NCBI GenBank assembly: GCA_037389465.1
Contig: JAZARR010000032.1
Span: 496,001 to 560,000, forward strand
DNA from: Baylisascaris procyonis
Lineage: Eukaryota; Nematoda; Chromadorea; Rhabditida; Ascarididae
DNA length: 64,000 nucleotides
Direction of reading: 5' to 3'
How positions within the stretch are numbered: position 1 is the stretch's first letter; every line of letters starts with the position of its first letter. This document shows, one piece after another, positions 37,800-49,756 of the stretch. The position numbers and the translations under genes are program-made. The notes below the pieces were generated by a model. It did no database searches and was not told where the DNA came from. It saw only the letters and a program-made list of their open reading frames with translations.

Positions 37800-39271
37800 A
37801 AGCTGCATTTCAGAGTGGTCAATAGCCGTAAAGTGTCGGTCAGTCAAGCTCCACTTCAGAGTGGTCGATAGCCGTAGAGTGTAGGTCGGACAAGCTGCAT
37901 TTCAGAGTGGTCAATAGCCATAAAGTGTCGGTCAGTCAAGCTCCACTTCAGAGTGGTCGATAGCCGTAGAGTGTAGGTCGGACAAGCTGCATTTCAGAGT
38001 GGTCAATAGCCATAAAGTGTCGGTCAGTCAAGCTCCACTTCAGAGTGGTCGATAGCCGTAGAGTGTAGGTCGGCCAAGCTGCATTTCAGAGTGGTCAATA
38101 GCCGTAAAGCGTCGGTCAGTCAAGCTCCACTTCAGAGTGGTCGATAGCCGTAGAGTGTAGGTCGGCCAAGCTGCATTTCAGAGTGGTCAATAGCCGTAAA
38201 GCGTCGGTCAGTCAAGCTCCACTTCAGAGTGGTCGATAGCCGTAGAGTGTAGGTCGGCCAAGCTGCATTTCAGAGTGGTCAATAGCCGTAAAGTGTCGGT
38301 CAGTCAAGCTCCACTTCAGAGTGGTCGATAGCCGTAGAGTTTAGGTCGGTCAAGCTGCATTTCAGAGTGGTCAATAGCCGTAAAGTGTCGGTCAGTCAAG
38401 CTCCACTTCAGAGTGGTCGATAGCCGTAGAGTGTAGGTCGGTCAAGCTGCATTTCAGAGTGGTCAATAGCCATAAAGTGTCGGTCAGTCAAGCTCCACTT
38501 CAGAGTGGTCGATAGCCGTAGAGTGTAGGTCGGCCAAGCTGCATTTCAGAGTGGTCAATAGCCGTAAAGTGTCGGTCAGTCAAGCTCCACTTCAGAGTGG
38601 TCGATAGCCGTAGAGTGTAGGTCGGCCAAGCTGCATTTCAGAGTGGTCAATAGCCGTAAAGCGTCGGTCAGTCAAACTCCACTTCAGAGTGGTCGATAGC
38701 CGTAGAGTGTAGGTCGGCCAAGCTGCATTTCAGAGTGGTCAATAGCCGTAAAGCGTCGGTCAGTCAAGCTCCACTTCAGAGTGGTCGATAGCCGTAGAGT
38801 GTAGGTCGGCCAAGCTGCATTTCAGAGTGGTCAATAGCCGTAAAGTGTCGGTCAGTCAAGCTCCACTTCAGAGTGGTCGATAGCCGTAGAGTGTAGGTCG
38901 GACAAGCTGCATTTCAGAGTGGTCAATAGCCATAAAGCGTCGGTCAGTCAAGCTCCACTTCAGAGTGGTCGATAGCCGTAGAGTGTAGGTCGGCCAAGCT
39001 GCATTTCAGAGTGGTCAATAGCCGTAAAGTGTCGGTCAGTCAAGCTCCACTTCAGAGTGGTCGATAGCCGTAGAGTTTAGGTCGGTCAAGCTGCATTTCA
39101 GAGTGGTCAATAGCCGTAAAGTGTCGGTCAGTCAAGCTCCACTTCAGAGTGGTCGATAGCCGTAGAGTGTAGGTCGGCCAAGCTGCATTTCAGAGTGGTC
39201 AATAGCCGTAAAGTGTCGGTCAGTCAAGCTCCACTTCAGAGTGGTCGATAGCCGTAGAGTTTAGGTCGGTC
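37800..39271. repeat. Minisatellite array 3: 16 dimers of 92 bp
   Basis: Exactly 16 x 92 bp. Order by dimer type: 1-2-3-5-5-6-7-3-4-5-5-1-8-6-4-6. Type 8 combines ATAAAGCGT with a GGCC tail and is found only here. Dimer 10 carries a private substitution (GTCAAACTCC in place of GTCAAGCTCC). The right part (1-8-6-4-6) differs from every other array, so this copy has had its own internal rearrangement. Confidence 0.98.
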
Positions 39272-41925
39272 CATTTCGGCTCACCAAGAGGCTAACTGAT
39301 TGATTGCTCTAAAAGAATGCAAGCAACCGAAATAGGCCCTTATTGAAAGAAGTCCGCCTATACCAAACATCCTTTGTCGAAGCTATCGGCTTTTTCGCCG
39401 GAGCCCATGAGTTCCGGAGCAAGCTAGATTGACAAATTTCACTTCTCTTTCCACTATCAGTTAAAACGGAAAAGAATGACGAATCATAATGAATTATAAT
39501 AGTAGGCTTCCAGTGACTACATACAAAGGAATCGTATTCGATCGCCGCATTATTCTTTTTTTTTACAAAAGAATAAGCTAAAATGCTTATGCAAATGGAT
39601 TCGATGCTTGCAAATACACGCAAGCAAACCTATATCAACATTTCCCCATCATAATGCGCTCATCTTATCAGAGAAGAAAATCATAGCAAATTACTTTGCA
39701 TATAAATTTATTGACTAAATTTCCTATTGCAATCCCATCTATAATTACTAATCTTCTATTACATCTCTCAAAAATGCGCGTCTAATTCGAAATAGAAAGC
39801 ATTTCAGGTGGGATGTCGGAGTTGGGTAGGTAAATAAGATGTGCGTAGGATAACTAAGCAACCTAAAATATAAGCAGTTGCCCGGCTTATTTTCGATAGC
39901 TGACTTTTATATGTATTTCACCGTAGTAGAAATTGGCGGCAATCTTTGGCGGTAGCAATTTCGCGTTCAATAAAATCAACTGAAATCCCTGTTGCGTTAA
40001 TAAACTCAGAAACTTAGCCACTGCGGCTTAAAATTTTAAATTTATGCACAAAAAAAAGAATAATGGTGCGTTAGCAATTATCCTTTTTTTTTTTCAATTC
40101 CCTTGTTTATTTCTGATAGCAGAAATATTATTCTGCAAACCAAATAAAAGGTTTTGCCACTCGCTGACTCGTCAGACAGTGCAGAGAGTCTAAAATGATA
40201 GGGATTTTTTTTTGCATATTACTTACCAGACCAAATACTTTCGAAAATTATCAAGAAATTGCAGAAAATATTCAACAATATCTCAAGACAGTCAACAGTC
40301 AATCACAACGCTAAGTGATAGAATTGAGCTGGTATTAACTCCGATTAGGAATATCATCGAGGAATGGCTGACAGATGGAATGTCGGAAGATATCAAAAAC
40401 TGATGAATAAGTTTTTATAGTTTAATTTTAACGAAAGCTTATAATGACTCTCACTGTGTACTTCTAAGAAGTTCACAAAATCTCATTGAACGACTATAAG
40501 AAGATTTTTGCTATCACTAGGATCAAACAATATGAGCTTTGGACTAAACATTTCATGAATGTAACGCTATCAAAGACGATTATTTCGAATGTATTCTTTC
40601 TAGAGAGGCGGATTCATTGCTATTGTTCCGCCGCTATTTTTATTCAATCCCCTTAAATGTTGTCAAAAAATAAAAATTACTAAACATGCAGCTGAAGACA
40701 TCATGGAAATGGACGCTTTGATGTTAAACAGTCACTTACTACAGTAAAAGCAAAAAATGTAGTAATTTGGTATATAGTAATATAATAACTGGCAGTAATC
40801 TTGCACAAAAGCTATGCTTCCAAATCAAACATCAAATCTCATTGCTCTGGGAAATGCTGTCCAAAGCGCTATACTTTGAACAAAAGCTATCAAGTTATAC
40901 GCATTCTTTAAGAGCCAAAGCGCTATATATGGTAGCGACGCATCTGCAACAGAAATACTAGCATACTTTTTTATTGAATTTTATTGCAACAGTGACAGTA
41001 CTGCTAAAAAAATTTTGCAATTTTTGACCCTTTTTTTGCTCATTTTGTCCGATGTTTTTTCCACGATGCCCATACGCCTATTTGTTGGAAGAAGAAATTG
41101 CTACTAAAAAGTTAAGTTTAAAAAGCGCATTTTATTAGATGAATCATATATTTTTAGGATTTCAGCGTCTATCAAATAAGCTCTCTAAATGGAAGCTTTT
41201 ATTCCCTTAGCGCTCCGTAAGACTAATGGTGGCGGTGGTGGTTGATACAAGTTTACGGAGATGATTCGATCAGTAAGAATCAAACATCGTTCAAAAATAT
41301 ATTCTTTCACAATATTTTATAACGGTAATAACAATTATGAAAGAAAAAGGGAATACCTCTCGAGTAGTAAGTTTAATACATATAAATAGAATTAAAGTAG
41401 GAAAGTCGACATCTAACGCCACTGATATTATAAATCAACTAGAGAATCAACGCTAACAGAAAATGAGGGATAAACATAACGACACGCATCAGCAATTGGC
41501 AAGAGGTCTGAGCGGACCGCACTTGCAACCGACCGGCTACTAATCAATACGAAACAATGAATGAAAATATGAGCGGTTCAAAAATAGCGGGAGCGGCAAA
41601 CGTTAGATCAAAGAATTTGATCAAAAGGAACGGTGATTCACACGAGTAGATCAAATCTTACAGTCTAGCCTCTAGATGCTATCAAAAATGGCGGTAACAG
41701 TGAGTTGTATACAAGATCAATAAACGCGACGTTTCAATGTAAATTCTTCAACAAGTCGATCATCACATAAAGATTTGGGAAAAAATCTGTTGATGTGTTA
41801 CACTCAAAGAATTCTTCGTTCATTAGCATCCTCTTTTCTTGTTTTATCGGCCCAATTGACGCTTACGTGTGCAGTTTACCGCCAATATAATCATAGAATA
41901 TTTTTTCACGGCTGAAATAAATTGA

Positions 41926-42396
41926 GCTGTATCTAGCTTTCTTCCCCAAACTCTCAACCAGGAAATGGTATTCAATCTAGATGAAAATGATATTCAATCT
42001 AGCATCTCTAAGGCTTCATCCTACGAAGCTTAAAACATCCCATCCAAGGAAAGAACTTCGTAGCAGTTAACTTTTGCAAATACTCAAAGAGATTCGTGCT
42101 TCGCTTATGGATATTTTGGAAAAGATCACAATTTATCGCGGTTTTTATATAACATTAAAAAAAACGCAACGATGTGTTATCGATGTGATCACAATTTAGT
42201 CACCGATTGCACTAAATGAGCAACGCATTCACTAGAGGGCTATTGCCCTTTGGGAAGTAATAAAACTTGTACGGCTACTGTTTCAAATATCCAACGAAAA
42301 GGGCACAAACGATCATTGCTAGGCGAATTATCCCTAATAGACACCTGCGATACCAATATAATATTGCGATTTAATCGACTATCGATTACTCTGTGA
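41926..42396 (+). pseudogene. Decayed retroelement gag-pol-like fragment in U4
   Basis: Same fragment as in U1, with the first knuckle-like motif from 42097 and A8, so both knuckle-like motifs are in one frame. The same internal stops are present. Confidence 0.33.
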
Positions 42397-43247
42397 AATC
42401 GACTAAGGATGTAAATGAGATTTGTTCGGCTAAATGGTTGCTAGGAATGATTGAAAGCATTAGGCGTAACTAACGCTATAAATAGTAATATTACTGTCAC
42501 GTACAATTATGGTTGTTTCTCAATAATCAATCGACGTTTTGACTAGTGCTTGCATAAATGAGGAGAAAATTTCTGTTACACACATAATCTACATACAGTG
42601 GATTCACAAACCACCTAGTAACTCACTGATTTAACTAAAACCCATGATGAGGCACTAATTCCCGAAACTTCTATATCTTTAGGTTACCACACCGATAAGA
42701 AATACAGTCACAACAAAATACTATAGGTTGATCTACCTGAGAGTAGCGATTCGAGAATGCTTCATGCCAATCAACAATGTGTCTGATATCGGATAAGCAC
42801 ATCATTTCTAATGAAGGATTCAAACCATATAATTTCTTGTCGGAAAAAATCATTTCATTGATAATATACCCTTTCCTGCGGCCTTTTTTAGTTCAGGATT
42901 GGCGTTCATGCTATCTGCGATCATACAGTAAGGGCATATATGTAAGTACCATAGGAGGCAAATACAGCTAAGTACAGATAGCCCCATATATGTAAATACA
43001 GATTGTTTTATATTTCCTAATAAAAATTATCGATTTTGAAATACTGAGAAAGGAAGCAATAATATTGGCGGGGAAAGAAATTCAACAAATTGAAACCTAA
43101 CATGCGTTTCTAATTATTGTGCTGCATTATCACTTTCGATATGACTACAGGCATTCGAGACCTCCCATTAAGATCAATAATTAAATAATACTTCCGCATT
43201 CGCACAAAATATGTTTATTGACAGTTTTTTATGATATCTAGCCTCAC

Positions 43248-43251
<4 letters not shown>

Positions 43252-43313
<62 letters not shown>
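43252..43313. repeat. (TA)n tract of U4, 62 bp
   Basis: Same position in the unit as the others; ends TATAACGTC. Confidence 0.97.
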
Positions 43314-43685
43314 CGTCAGAGAATGATGAAACAACTTTCTCACTAAAGTGAAACAATGATTGCAGTTAAGATAAATAAAGGTTTGATAATTGCGGATGAA
43401 ATTAAAGGCTGATATAAAATACAACAAATAGGGGAGCTCGTTAAAGCGCAATAATATTTTTTTTTTTTGCGCAAATGAAAGAAAATAAATAACATATTTA
43501 GAAGATAGAGGTAAGTGCCAGATGAGACGACAATATACTACTCTTATATTCGACTCAGAGCTGACCAGTTCAATATGTAAATATAAAAAAATATGCAGAT
43601 CATGTGAGATGATGAATTCATGTATTAATTGTTGTACTAGCACCCATGCAATTCAACAACAACGGATTTCATTTTTTGGTCGGTC

Positions 43686-44789
43686 AAGCTGCATTTCAGA
43701 GTGGTCAATAGCCGTAAAGTGTCGGTCAGTCAAGCTCCACTTCAGAGTGGTCGATAGCCGTAGAGTGTAGGTCGGACAAGCTGCATTTCAGAGTGGTCAA
43801 TAGCCATAAAGTGTCGGTCAGTCAAGCTCCACTTCAGAGTGGTCGATAGCCGTAGAGTGTAGGTCGGCCAAGCTGCATTTCAGAGTGGTCAATAGCCGTA
43901 AAGTGTCGGTCAGTCAAGCTCCACTTCAGAGTGGTCGATAGCCGTAGAGTGTAGGTCGGCCAAGCTGCATTTCAGAGTGGTCAATAGCCGTAAAGTGTCG
44001 GTCAGTCAAGCTCCACTTCAGAGTGGTCGATAGCCGTAGAGTGTAGGTCGGCCAAGCTGCATTTCAGAGTGGTCAATAGCCGTAAAGCGTCGGTCAGTCA
44101 AGCTCCACTTCAGAGTGGTCGATAGCCGTAGAGTGTAGGTCGGCCAAGCTGCATTTCAGAGTGGTCAATAGCCGTAAAGTGTCGGTCAGTCAAGCTCCAC
44201 TTCAGAGTGGTCGATAGCCGTAGAGTTTAGGTCGGTCAAGCTGCATTTCAGAGTGGTCAATAGCCGTAAAGTGTCGGTCAGTCAAGCTCCACTTCAGAGT
44301 GGTCGATAGCCGTAGAGTGTAGGTCGGTCAAGCTGCATTTCAGAGTGGTCAATAGCCATAAAGTGTCGGTCAGTCAAGCTCCACTTCAGAGTGGTCGATG
44401 GCCGTAGAGTGTAGGTCGGCCAAGCTGCATTTCAGAGTGGTCAATAGCCGTAAAGTGTCGGTCAGTCAAGCTCCACTTCAGAGTGGTCGATAGCCGTAGA
44501 GTGTAGGTCGGCCAAGCTGCATTTCAGAGTGGTCAATAGCCGTAAAGCGTCGGTCAGTCAAGCTCCACTTCAGAGTGGTCGATAGCCGTAGAGTGTAGGT
44601 CGGCCAAGCTGCATTTCAGAGTGGTCAATAGCCGTAAAGCGTCGGTCAGTCAAGCTCCACTTCAGAGTGGTCGATAGCCGTAGAGTGTAGGTCGGCCAAG
44701 CTGCATTTCAGAGTGGTCAATAGCCGTAAAGTGTCGGTCAGTCAAGCTCCACTTCAGAGTGGTCGATAGCCGTAGAGTTTAGGTCGGTC
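43686..44789. repeat. Minisatellite array 4: 12 dimers of 92 bp
   Basis: Exactly 12 x 92 bp. Order by dimer type: 1-3-4-4-5-6-7-3-4-5-5-6, which is array 1 with its second dimer (type 2) removed. One private substitution, GATGGCCG for GATAGCCG, occurs in dimer 8. Confidence 0.98.
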
Positions 44790-47441
44790 CATTTCGGCTC
44801 ACCAAGAGGCTAACTGATTGATTGCTCTAAAAGAATGCAAGCAACCGAAATAGGCCCTTATTGAAAGAAGTCCGCCTATACCAAACATCCTTTGTCGAAG
44901 CTATCGGCTTTTTCGCCGGAGCCCATGAGTTCCGGAGCAAGCTAGATTGACAAATTTCACTTCTCTTTCCACTATCAGTTAAAACGGAAAAGAATGACGA
45001 ATCATAATGAATTATAATAGTAGGCTTCCAGTGACTACATACAAAGGAATCGTATTCGATCGCCGCATTATTCTTTTTTTACAAAAGAATAAGCTAAAAT
45101 GCTTATGCAAATGGATTCGATGCTTGCAAATACACGCAAGCAAACCTATATCAACATTTCCCCATCATAATGCGCTCATCTTATCAGAGAAGAAAATCAT
45201 AGCAAATTACTTTGCATATAAATTTATTGACTAAATTTCCTATTGCAATCCCATCTATAATTACTAATCTTCTATTACATCTCTCAAAAATGCGCGTCTA
45301 ATTCGAAATAGAAAGCATTTCAGGTGGGATGTCGGAGTTGGGTAGGTAAATAAGATGTGCGTAGGATAACTAAGCAACCTAAAATATAAGCAGTTGCCCG
45401 GCTTATTTTCGATAGCTGACTTTTATATGTATTTCACCGTAGTAGAAATTGGCGGCAATCTTTGGCGGTAGCAATTTCGCGTTCAATAAAATCAACTGAA
45501 ATCCCTGTTGCGTTAATAAACTCAGAAACTTAGCCACTGCGGCTTAAAATTTTAAATTTATGCACAAAAAAAAGAATAATGGTGCGTTAGCAATTATCCT
45601 TTTTTTTTTTCAATTCCCTTGTTTATTTCTGATAGCAGAAATATTATTCTGCAAACCAAATAAAAGGTTTTGCCACTCGCTGACTCGTCAGACAGTGCAG
45701 AGAGTCTAAAATGATAGGGATTTTTTTTTGCATATTACTTACCAGACCAAATACTTTCGAAAATTATCAAGAAATTGCAGAAAATATTCAACAATATCTC
45801 AAGACAGTCAACAGTCAATCACAACGCTAAGTGATAGAATTGAGCTGGTATTAACTCCGATTAGGAATATCATCGAGGAATGGCTGACAGATGGAATGTC
45901 GGAAGATATCAAAAACTGATGAATAAGTTTTTATAGTTTAATTTTAACGAAAGCTTATAATGACTCTCACTGTGTACTTCTAAGAAGTTCACAAAATCTC
46001 ATTGAACGACTATAAGAAGATTTTTGCTATCACTAGGATCAAACAATATGAGCTTTGGACTAAACATTTCATGAATGTAACGCTATCAAAGACGATTATT
46101 TCGAATGTATTCTTTCTAGAGAGGCGGATTCATTGCTATTGTTCCGCCGCTATTTTTATTCAATCCCCTTAAATGTTGTCAAAAAATAAAAATTACTAAA
46201 CATGCAGCTGAAGACATCATGGAAATGGACGCTTTGATGTTAAACAGTCACTTACTACAGTAAAAGCAAAAAATGTAGTAATTTGGTATATAGTAATATA
46301 ATAACTGGCAGTAATCTTGCACAAAAGCTATGCTTCCAAATCAAACATCAAATCTCATTGCTCTGGGAAATGCTGTCCAAAGCGCTATACTTTGAACAAA
46401 AGCTATCAAGTTATACGCATTCTTTAAGAGCCAAAGCGCTATATATGGTAGCGACGCATCTGCAACAGAAATACTAGCATACTTTTTTATTGAATTTTAT
46501 TGCAACAGTGACAGTACTGCTAAAAAAATTTTGCAATTTTTGACCCTTTTTTTGCTCATTTTGTCCGATGTTTTTTCCACGATGCCCATACGCCTATTTG
46601 TTGGAAGAAGAAATTGCTACTAAAAAGTTAAGTTTAAAAAGCGCATTTTATTAGATGAATCATATATTTTTAGGATTTCAGCGTCTATCAAATAAGCTCT
46701 CTAAATGGAAGCTTTTATTCCCTTAGCGCTCCGTAAGACTAATGGTGGCGGTGGTGGTTGATACAAGTTTACGGAGATGATTCGATCAGTAAGAATCAAA
46801 CATCGTTCAAAAATATATTCTTTCACAATATTTTATAACGGTAATAACAATTATGAAAGAAAAAGGGAATACCTCTCGAGTAGTAAGTTTAATACATATA
46901 AATAGAATTAAAGTAGGAAAGTCGACATCTAACGCCACTGATATTATAAATCAACTAGAGAATCAACGCTAACAGAAAATGAGGGATAAACATAACGACA
47001 CGCATCAGCAATTGGCAAGAGGTCTGAGCGGACCGCACTTGCAACCGACCGGCTACTAATCAATACGAAACAATGAATGAAAATATGAGCGGTTCAAAAA
47101 TAGCGGGAGCGGCAAACGTTAGATCAAAGAATTTGATCAAAAGGAACGGTGATTCACACGAGTAGATCAAATCTTACAGTCTAGCCTCTAGATGCTATCA
47201 AAAATGGCGGTAACAGTGAGTTGTATACAAGATCAATAAACGCGACGTTTCAATGTAAATTCTTCAACAAGTCGATCATCACATAAAGATTTGGGAAAAA
47301 ATCTGTTGATGTGTTACACTCAAAGAATTCTTCGTTCATTAGCATCCTCTTTTCTTGTTTTATCGGCCCAATTGACGCTTACGTGTGCAGTTTACCGCCA
47401 ATATAATCATAGAATATTTTTTCACGGCTGAAATAAATTGA

Positions 47442-47912
47442 GCTGTATCTAGCTTTCTTCCCCAAACTCTCAACCAGGAAATGGTATTCAATCTAGATGA
47501 AAATGATATTCAATCTAGCATCTCTAAGGCTTCATCCTACGAAGCTTAAAACATCCCATCCAAGGAAAGAACTTCGTAGCAGTTAACTTTTGCAAATACT
47601 CAAAGAGATTCGTGCTTCGCTTATGGATATTTTGGAAAAGATCACAATTTATCGCGGTTTTTATATAACATTAAAAAAAACGCAACGATGTGTTATCGAT
47701 GTGATCACAATTTAGTCACCGATTGCACTAAATGAGCAACGCATTCACTAGAGGGCTATTGCCCTTTGGGAAGTAATAAAACTTGTACGGCTACTGTTTC
47801 AAATATCCAACGAAAAGGGCACAAACGATCATTGCTAGGCGAATTATCCCTAATAGACACCTGCGATACCAATATAATATTGCGATTTAATCGACTATCG
47901 ATTACTCTGTGA
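47442..47912 (+). pseudogene. Decayed retroelement gag-pol-like fragment in U5
   Basis: Same fragment as in U1, with the first knuckle-like motif from 47613 and A8 between the motifs. It lies in the homogenised part of U5 and therefore gives no independent view of the older sequence. Confidence 0.33.
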
Positions 47913-48764
47913 AATCGACTAAGGATGTAAATGAGATTTGTTCGGCTAAATGGTTGCTAGGAATGATTGAAAGCATTAGGCGTAACTAACGCTATAAATA
48001 GTAATATTACTGTCACGTACAATTATGGTTGTTTCTCAATAATCAATCGACGTTTTGACTAGTGCTTGCATAAATGAGGAGAAAATTTCTGTTACACACA
48101 TAATCTACATACAGTGGATTCACAAACCACCTAGTAACTCACTGATTTAACTAAAACCCATGATGAGGCACTAATTCCCGAAACTTCTATATCTTTAGGT
48201 TACCACACCGATAAGAAATACAGTCACAACAAAATACTATAGGTTGATCTACCTGAGAGTAGCGATTCGAGAATGCTTCATGCCAATCAACAATGTGTCT
48301 GATATCGGATAAGCACATCATTTCTAATGAAGGATTCAAACCATATAATTTCTTGTCGGAAAAAATCATTTCATTGATAATATACCCTTTTCTGCGGCGA
48401 TTTTTAGTTCAGGATTGGCGTTCATGCTATCTGCGATCATAAAGTAAGGGCATATATGAAGGTACCTAGGAGGCAAATACAGCTAAGTACAGACAGCCCC
48501 GTATATGCAAAACTACAGATTGTTTTGTATTTCCTAATAAAAATTATCGATTTTGAAATACTGAGAAAGAAAGCAATAATATTGGCGGGGAAAGAAATTC
48601 AACAAATTAAAACCTAACATGCGTTTCTAATTGTTGTGCTGCATTATCACTTTCGATATGACTACAGGCATTCGAGACCTCCCATTAAGATCAATAATTA
48701 AGTAATACTTCCGCATTCGCACAAAATATGTTTATTGACAGTTTTTTATGATATCTAGCCTCAC

Positions 48765-48768
<4 letters not shown>

Positions 48769-48827
<59 letters not shown>

Positions 48828-48828
48828 A
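48769..48828. repeat. (TA)n tract of U5, 60 bp with one G
   Basis: Alternating TA tract carrying a single G (48821) near its right end, in the diverged part of U5. Such an interruption is expected of an older allele and is absent from U1-U4. Confidence 0.95.
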
Positions 48829-49199
48829 CGTCAGAGAATGATGAAACAACTTTCTCACTAAAGTGAAACAATGATTGCAGTTAAGATAAATAAAGGTTTG
48901 ATAATTGCGGATGAAATTAAAGGCTGATATAAAATACAACAAATAGGGGAGCTCGTTAAAGCGCAATAATATTTTTTTTTTGCGCAAATGAAAGAAAATA
49001 AATAACATATTTAGATGATAGAGGTAAGTGCCAGATGAGACGACAATATACTACTCTTATATTCGACTCAGAGCTGACCACTTCAATACGTAAATATAAA
49101 AAAAATATGCAGATCATATGAGATGATGAATTCATATATTAATTGTTGTAATAGCACCCATGCAATTCAACAACAACGGATTTCATTTTTTGGTCGGTC

Positions 49200-49291
49200 A
49201 AGCTGCATTTCAGAGTGGTCAATAGCCGTAAAGTGTAGGTCGGTCAAGGTGTGTTTCGTAATGGTCGATAGCGTAAACTGTTAGATGGTCG
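49200..49291. repeat. Terminal satellite remnant: one intact and one degenerate monomer
   Basis: 49200-49245 is a 46-bp monomer with an A-type head (AAGCTGCATTTCAGAG) but a B-type tail (GTGTAGGTCGGTC). 49246-49291 is a clearly related but degenerate monomer (AAGGTGTGTTTCGTAATGG at its start). No further copies follow. This may be the unamplified seed of the arrays, or the eroded end of an old array. Confidence 0.9.
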
Positions 49292-49598
49292 GCAAGAAAA
49301 AGCATGTATTTCTCGCATCTGTGTTCTCTATAACTTCTTCCTAAGATGAACAATCAATCGCAAATTTAGTATGAGAGATCATTCTACAGTGCTAGCTGCA
49401 GATAAAACTCGCTATTTCACCTTCAATTATTCCATATTCAAGACTAAAACGCAGACAGATAGACAGACATGTGGGCATACACTTACACACGTGCATATGC
49501 GTAGCGTTTAAGAGGCAGTTGTACACTTTCCAAATCTAAAATCCAGGAAACGTATATTTCCAATATGCAAAAATGTCACTGAAGCATCCAGCAGAGGT
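49292..49598. other. Right flank of the macrosatellite, no gene seen
   Basis: Unique AT-rich sequence immediately after the terminal satellite remnant. It has no similarity by eye to the left flank of U1. A short run of CAGACAGA-type words lies around 49452-49468. Confidence 0.6.
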
Positions 49599-49730
49599 GA
49601 AGTAAAAGTAAATGTAACGCAAAAGCAAAGGTTAAAGAAAAGTAAAAGTAAAGGTAAAGGTAAAGTAAAAGCAAAAGCAAAGTAAAAGTGAAGGTAAAGT
49701 AAAAATAAAAGTAAAGGCAAAGAGTCATAC
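49599..49730. repeat. Degenerate purine-rich hexamer tract (AAAGTA/AAAGGT/AAAGCA)
   Basis: About 130 bp of imperfect AAAGTA, AAAGGT and AAAGCA hexamers. On the minus strand this translates to Leu/Phe/Pro/Tyr-rich sequence, which explains the spurious 81-codon minus open frame (49508-49753). Confidence 0.9.
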
Positions 49731-49756
49731 CATCTCAAAAAATTCTCCTTCAAATA

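Larger units (their letters stand above)
39272..43685. repeat. Macrosatellite unit U4 (4414 bp)
   Basis: Fourth copy. Marks: 62-bp TA tract ending TATAACGTC, A8 in the zinc-knuckle region and T12 near 43457-43468. Otherwise it matches U1-U3 by eye. Confidence 0.95.
44790..49199. repeat. Macrosatellite unit U5 (4410 bp), mosaic
   Basis: Last copy. From 44790 to about 48388 it matches U1-U4 apart from homopolymer changes, such as T7 instead of T9 near 45073. From about 48390 to 49199 it carries roughly two dozen substitutions and small indels against U4, about 3 percent by eye count. Examples are TTTTCTGCGGCG, a G inside the TA tract and an extra A after TAAATAT. The abrupt change marks a homogenisation or recombination boundary. 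Confidence 0.95.
21585..49291. repeat. Macrosatellite: five ~4.4-kb units alternating with 92-bp minisatellites
   Basis: Five head-to-tail copies of a 4.41-4.43-kb unit begin at 21585, 27215, 33390, 39272 and 44790. Each is followed by a minisatellite with a 92-bp period. Start-to-start distances are 5630, 6175, 5882 and 5518 bp; the differences come almost entirely from minisatellite length (13, 19, 16 and 12 dimers). The units look identical over kilobases apart from homopolymer, TA-tract and a few 1-3-bp indels. The exception is the end of unit 5. The array ends at a degenerate monomer at about 49291. No intact gene lies inside. A long-read assembly could still have the wrong copy number, because the repeats are near identical. 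Confidence 0.97.

Noticed and set aside
49508..49753. 81-codon Leu/Phe-rich minus-strand frame resembling a membrane segment
   Set aside because: It is the complement of the degenerate AAAGTA-type purine tract.
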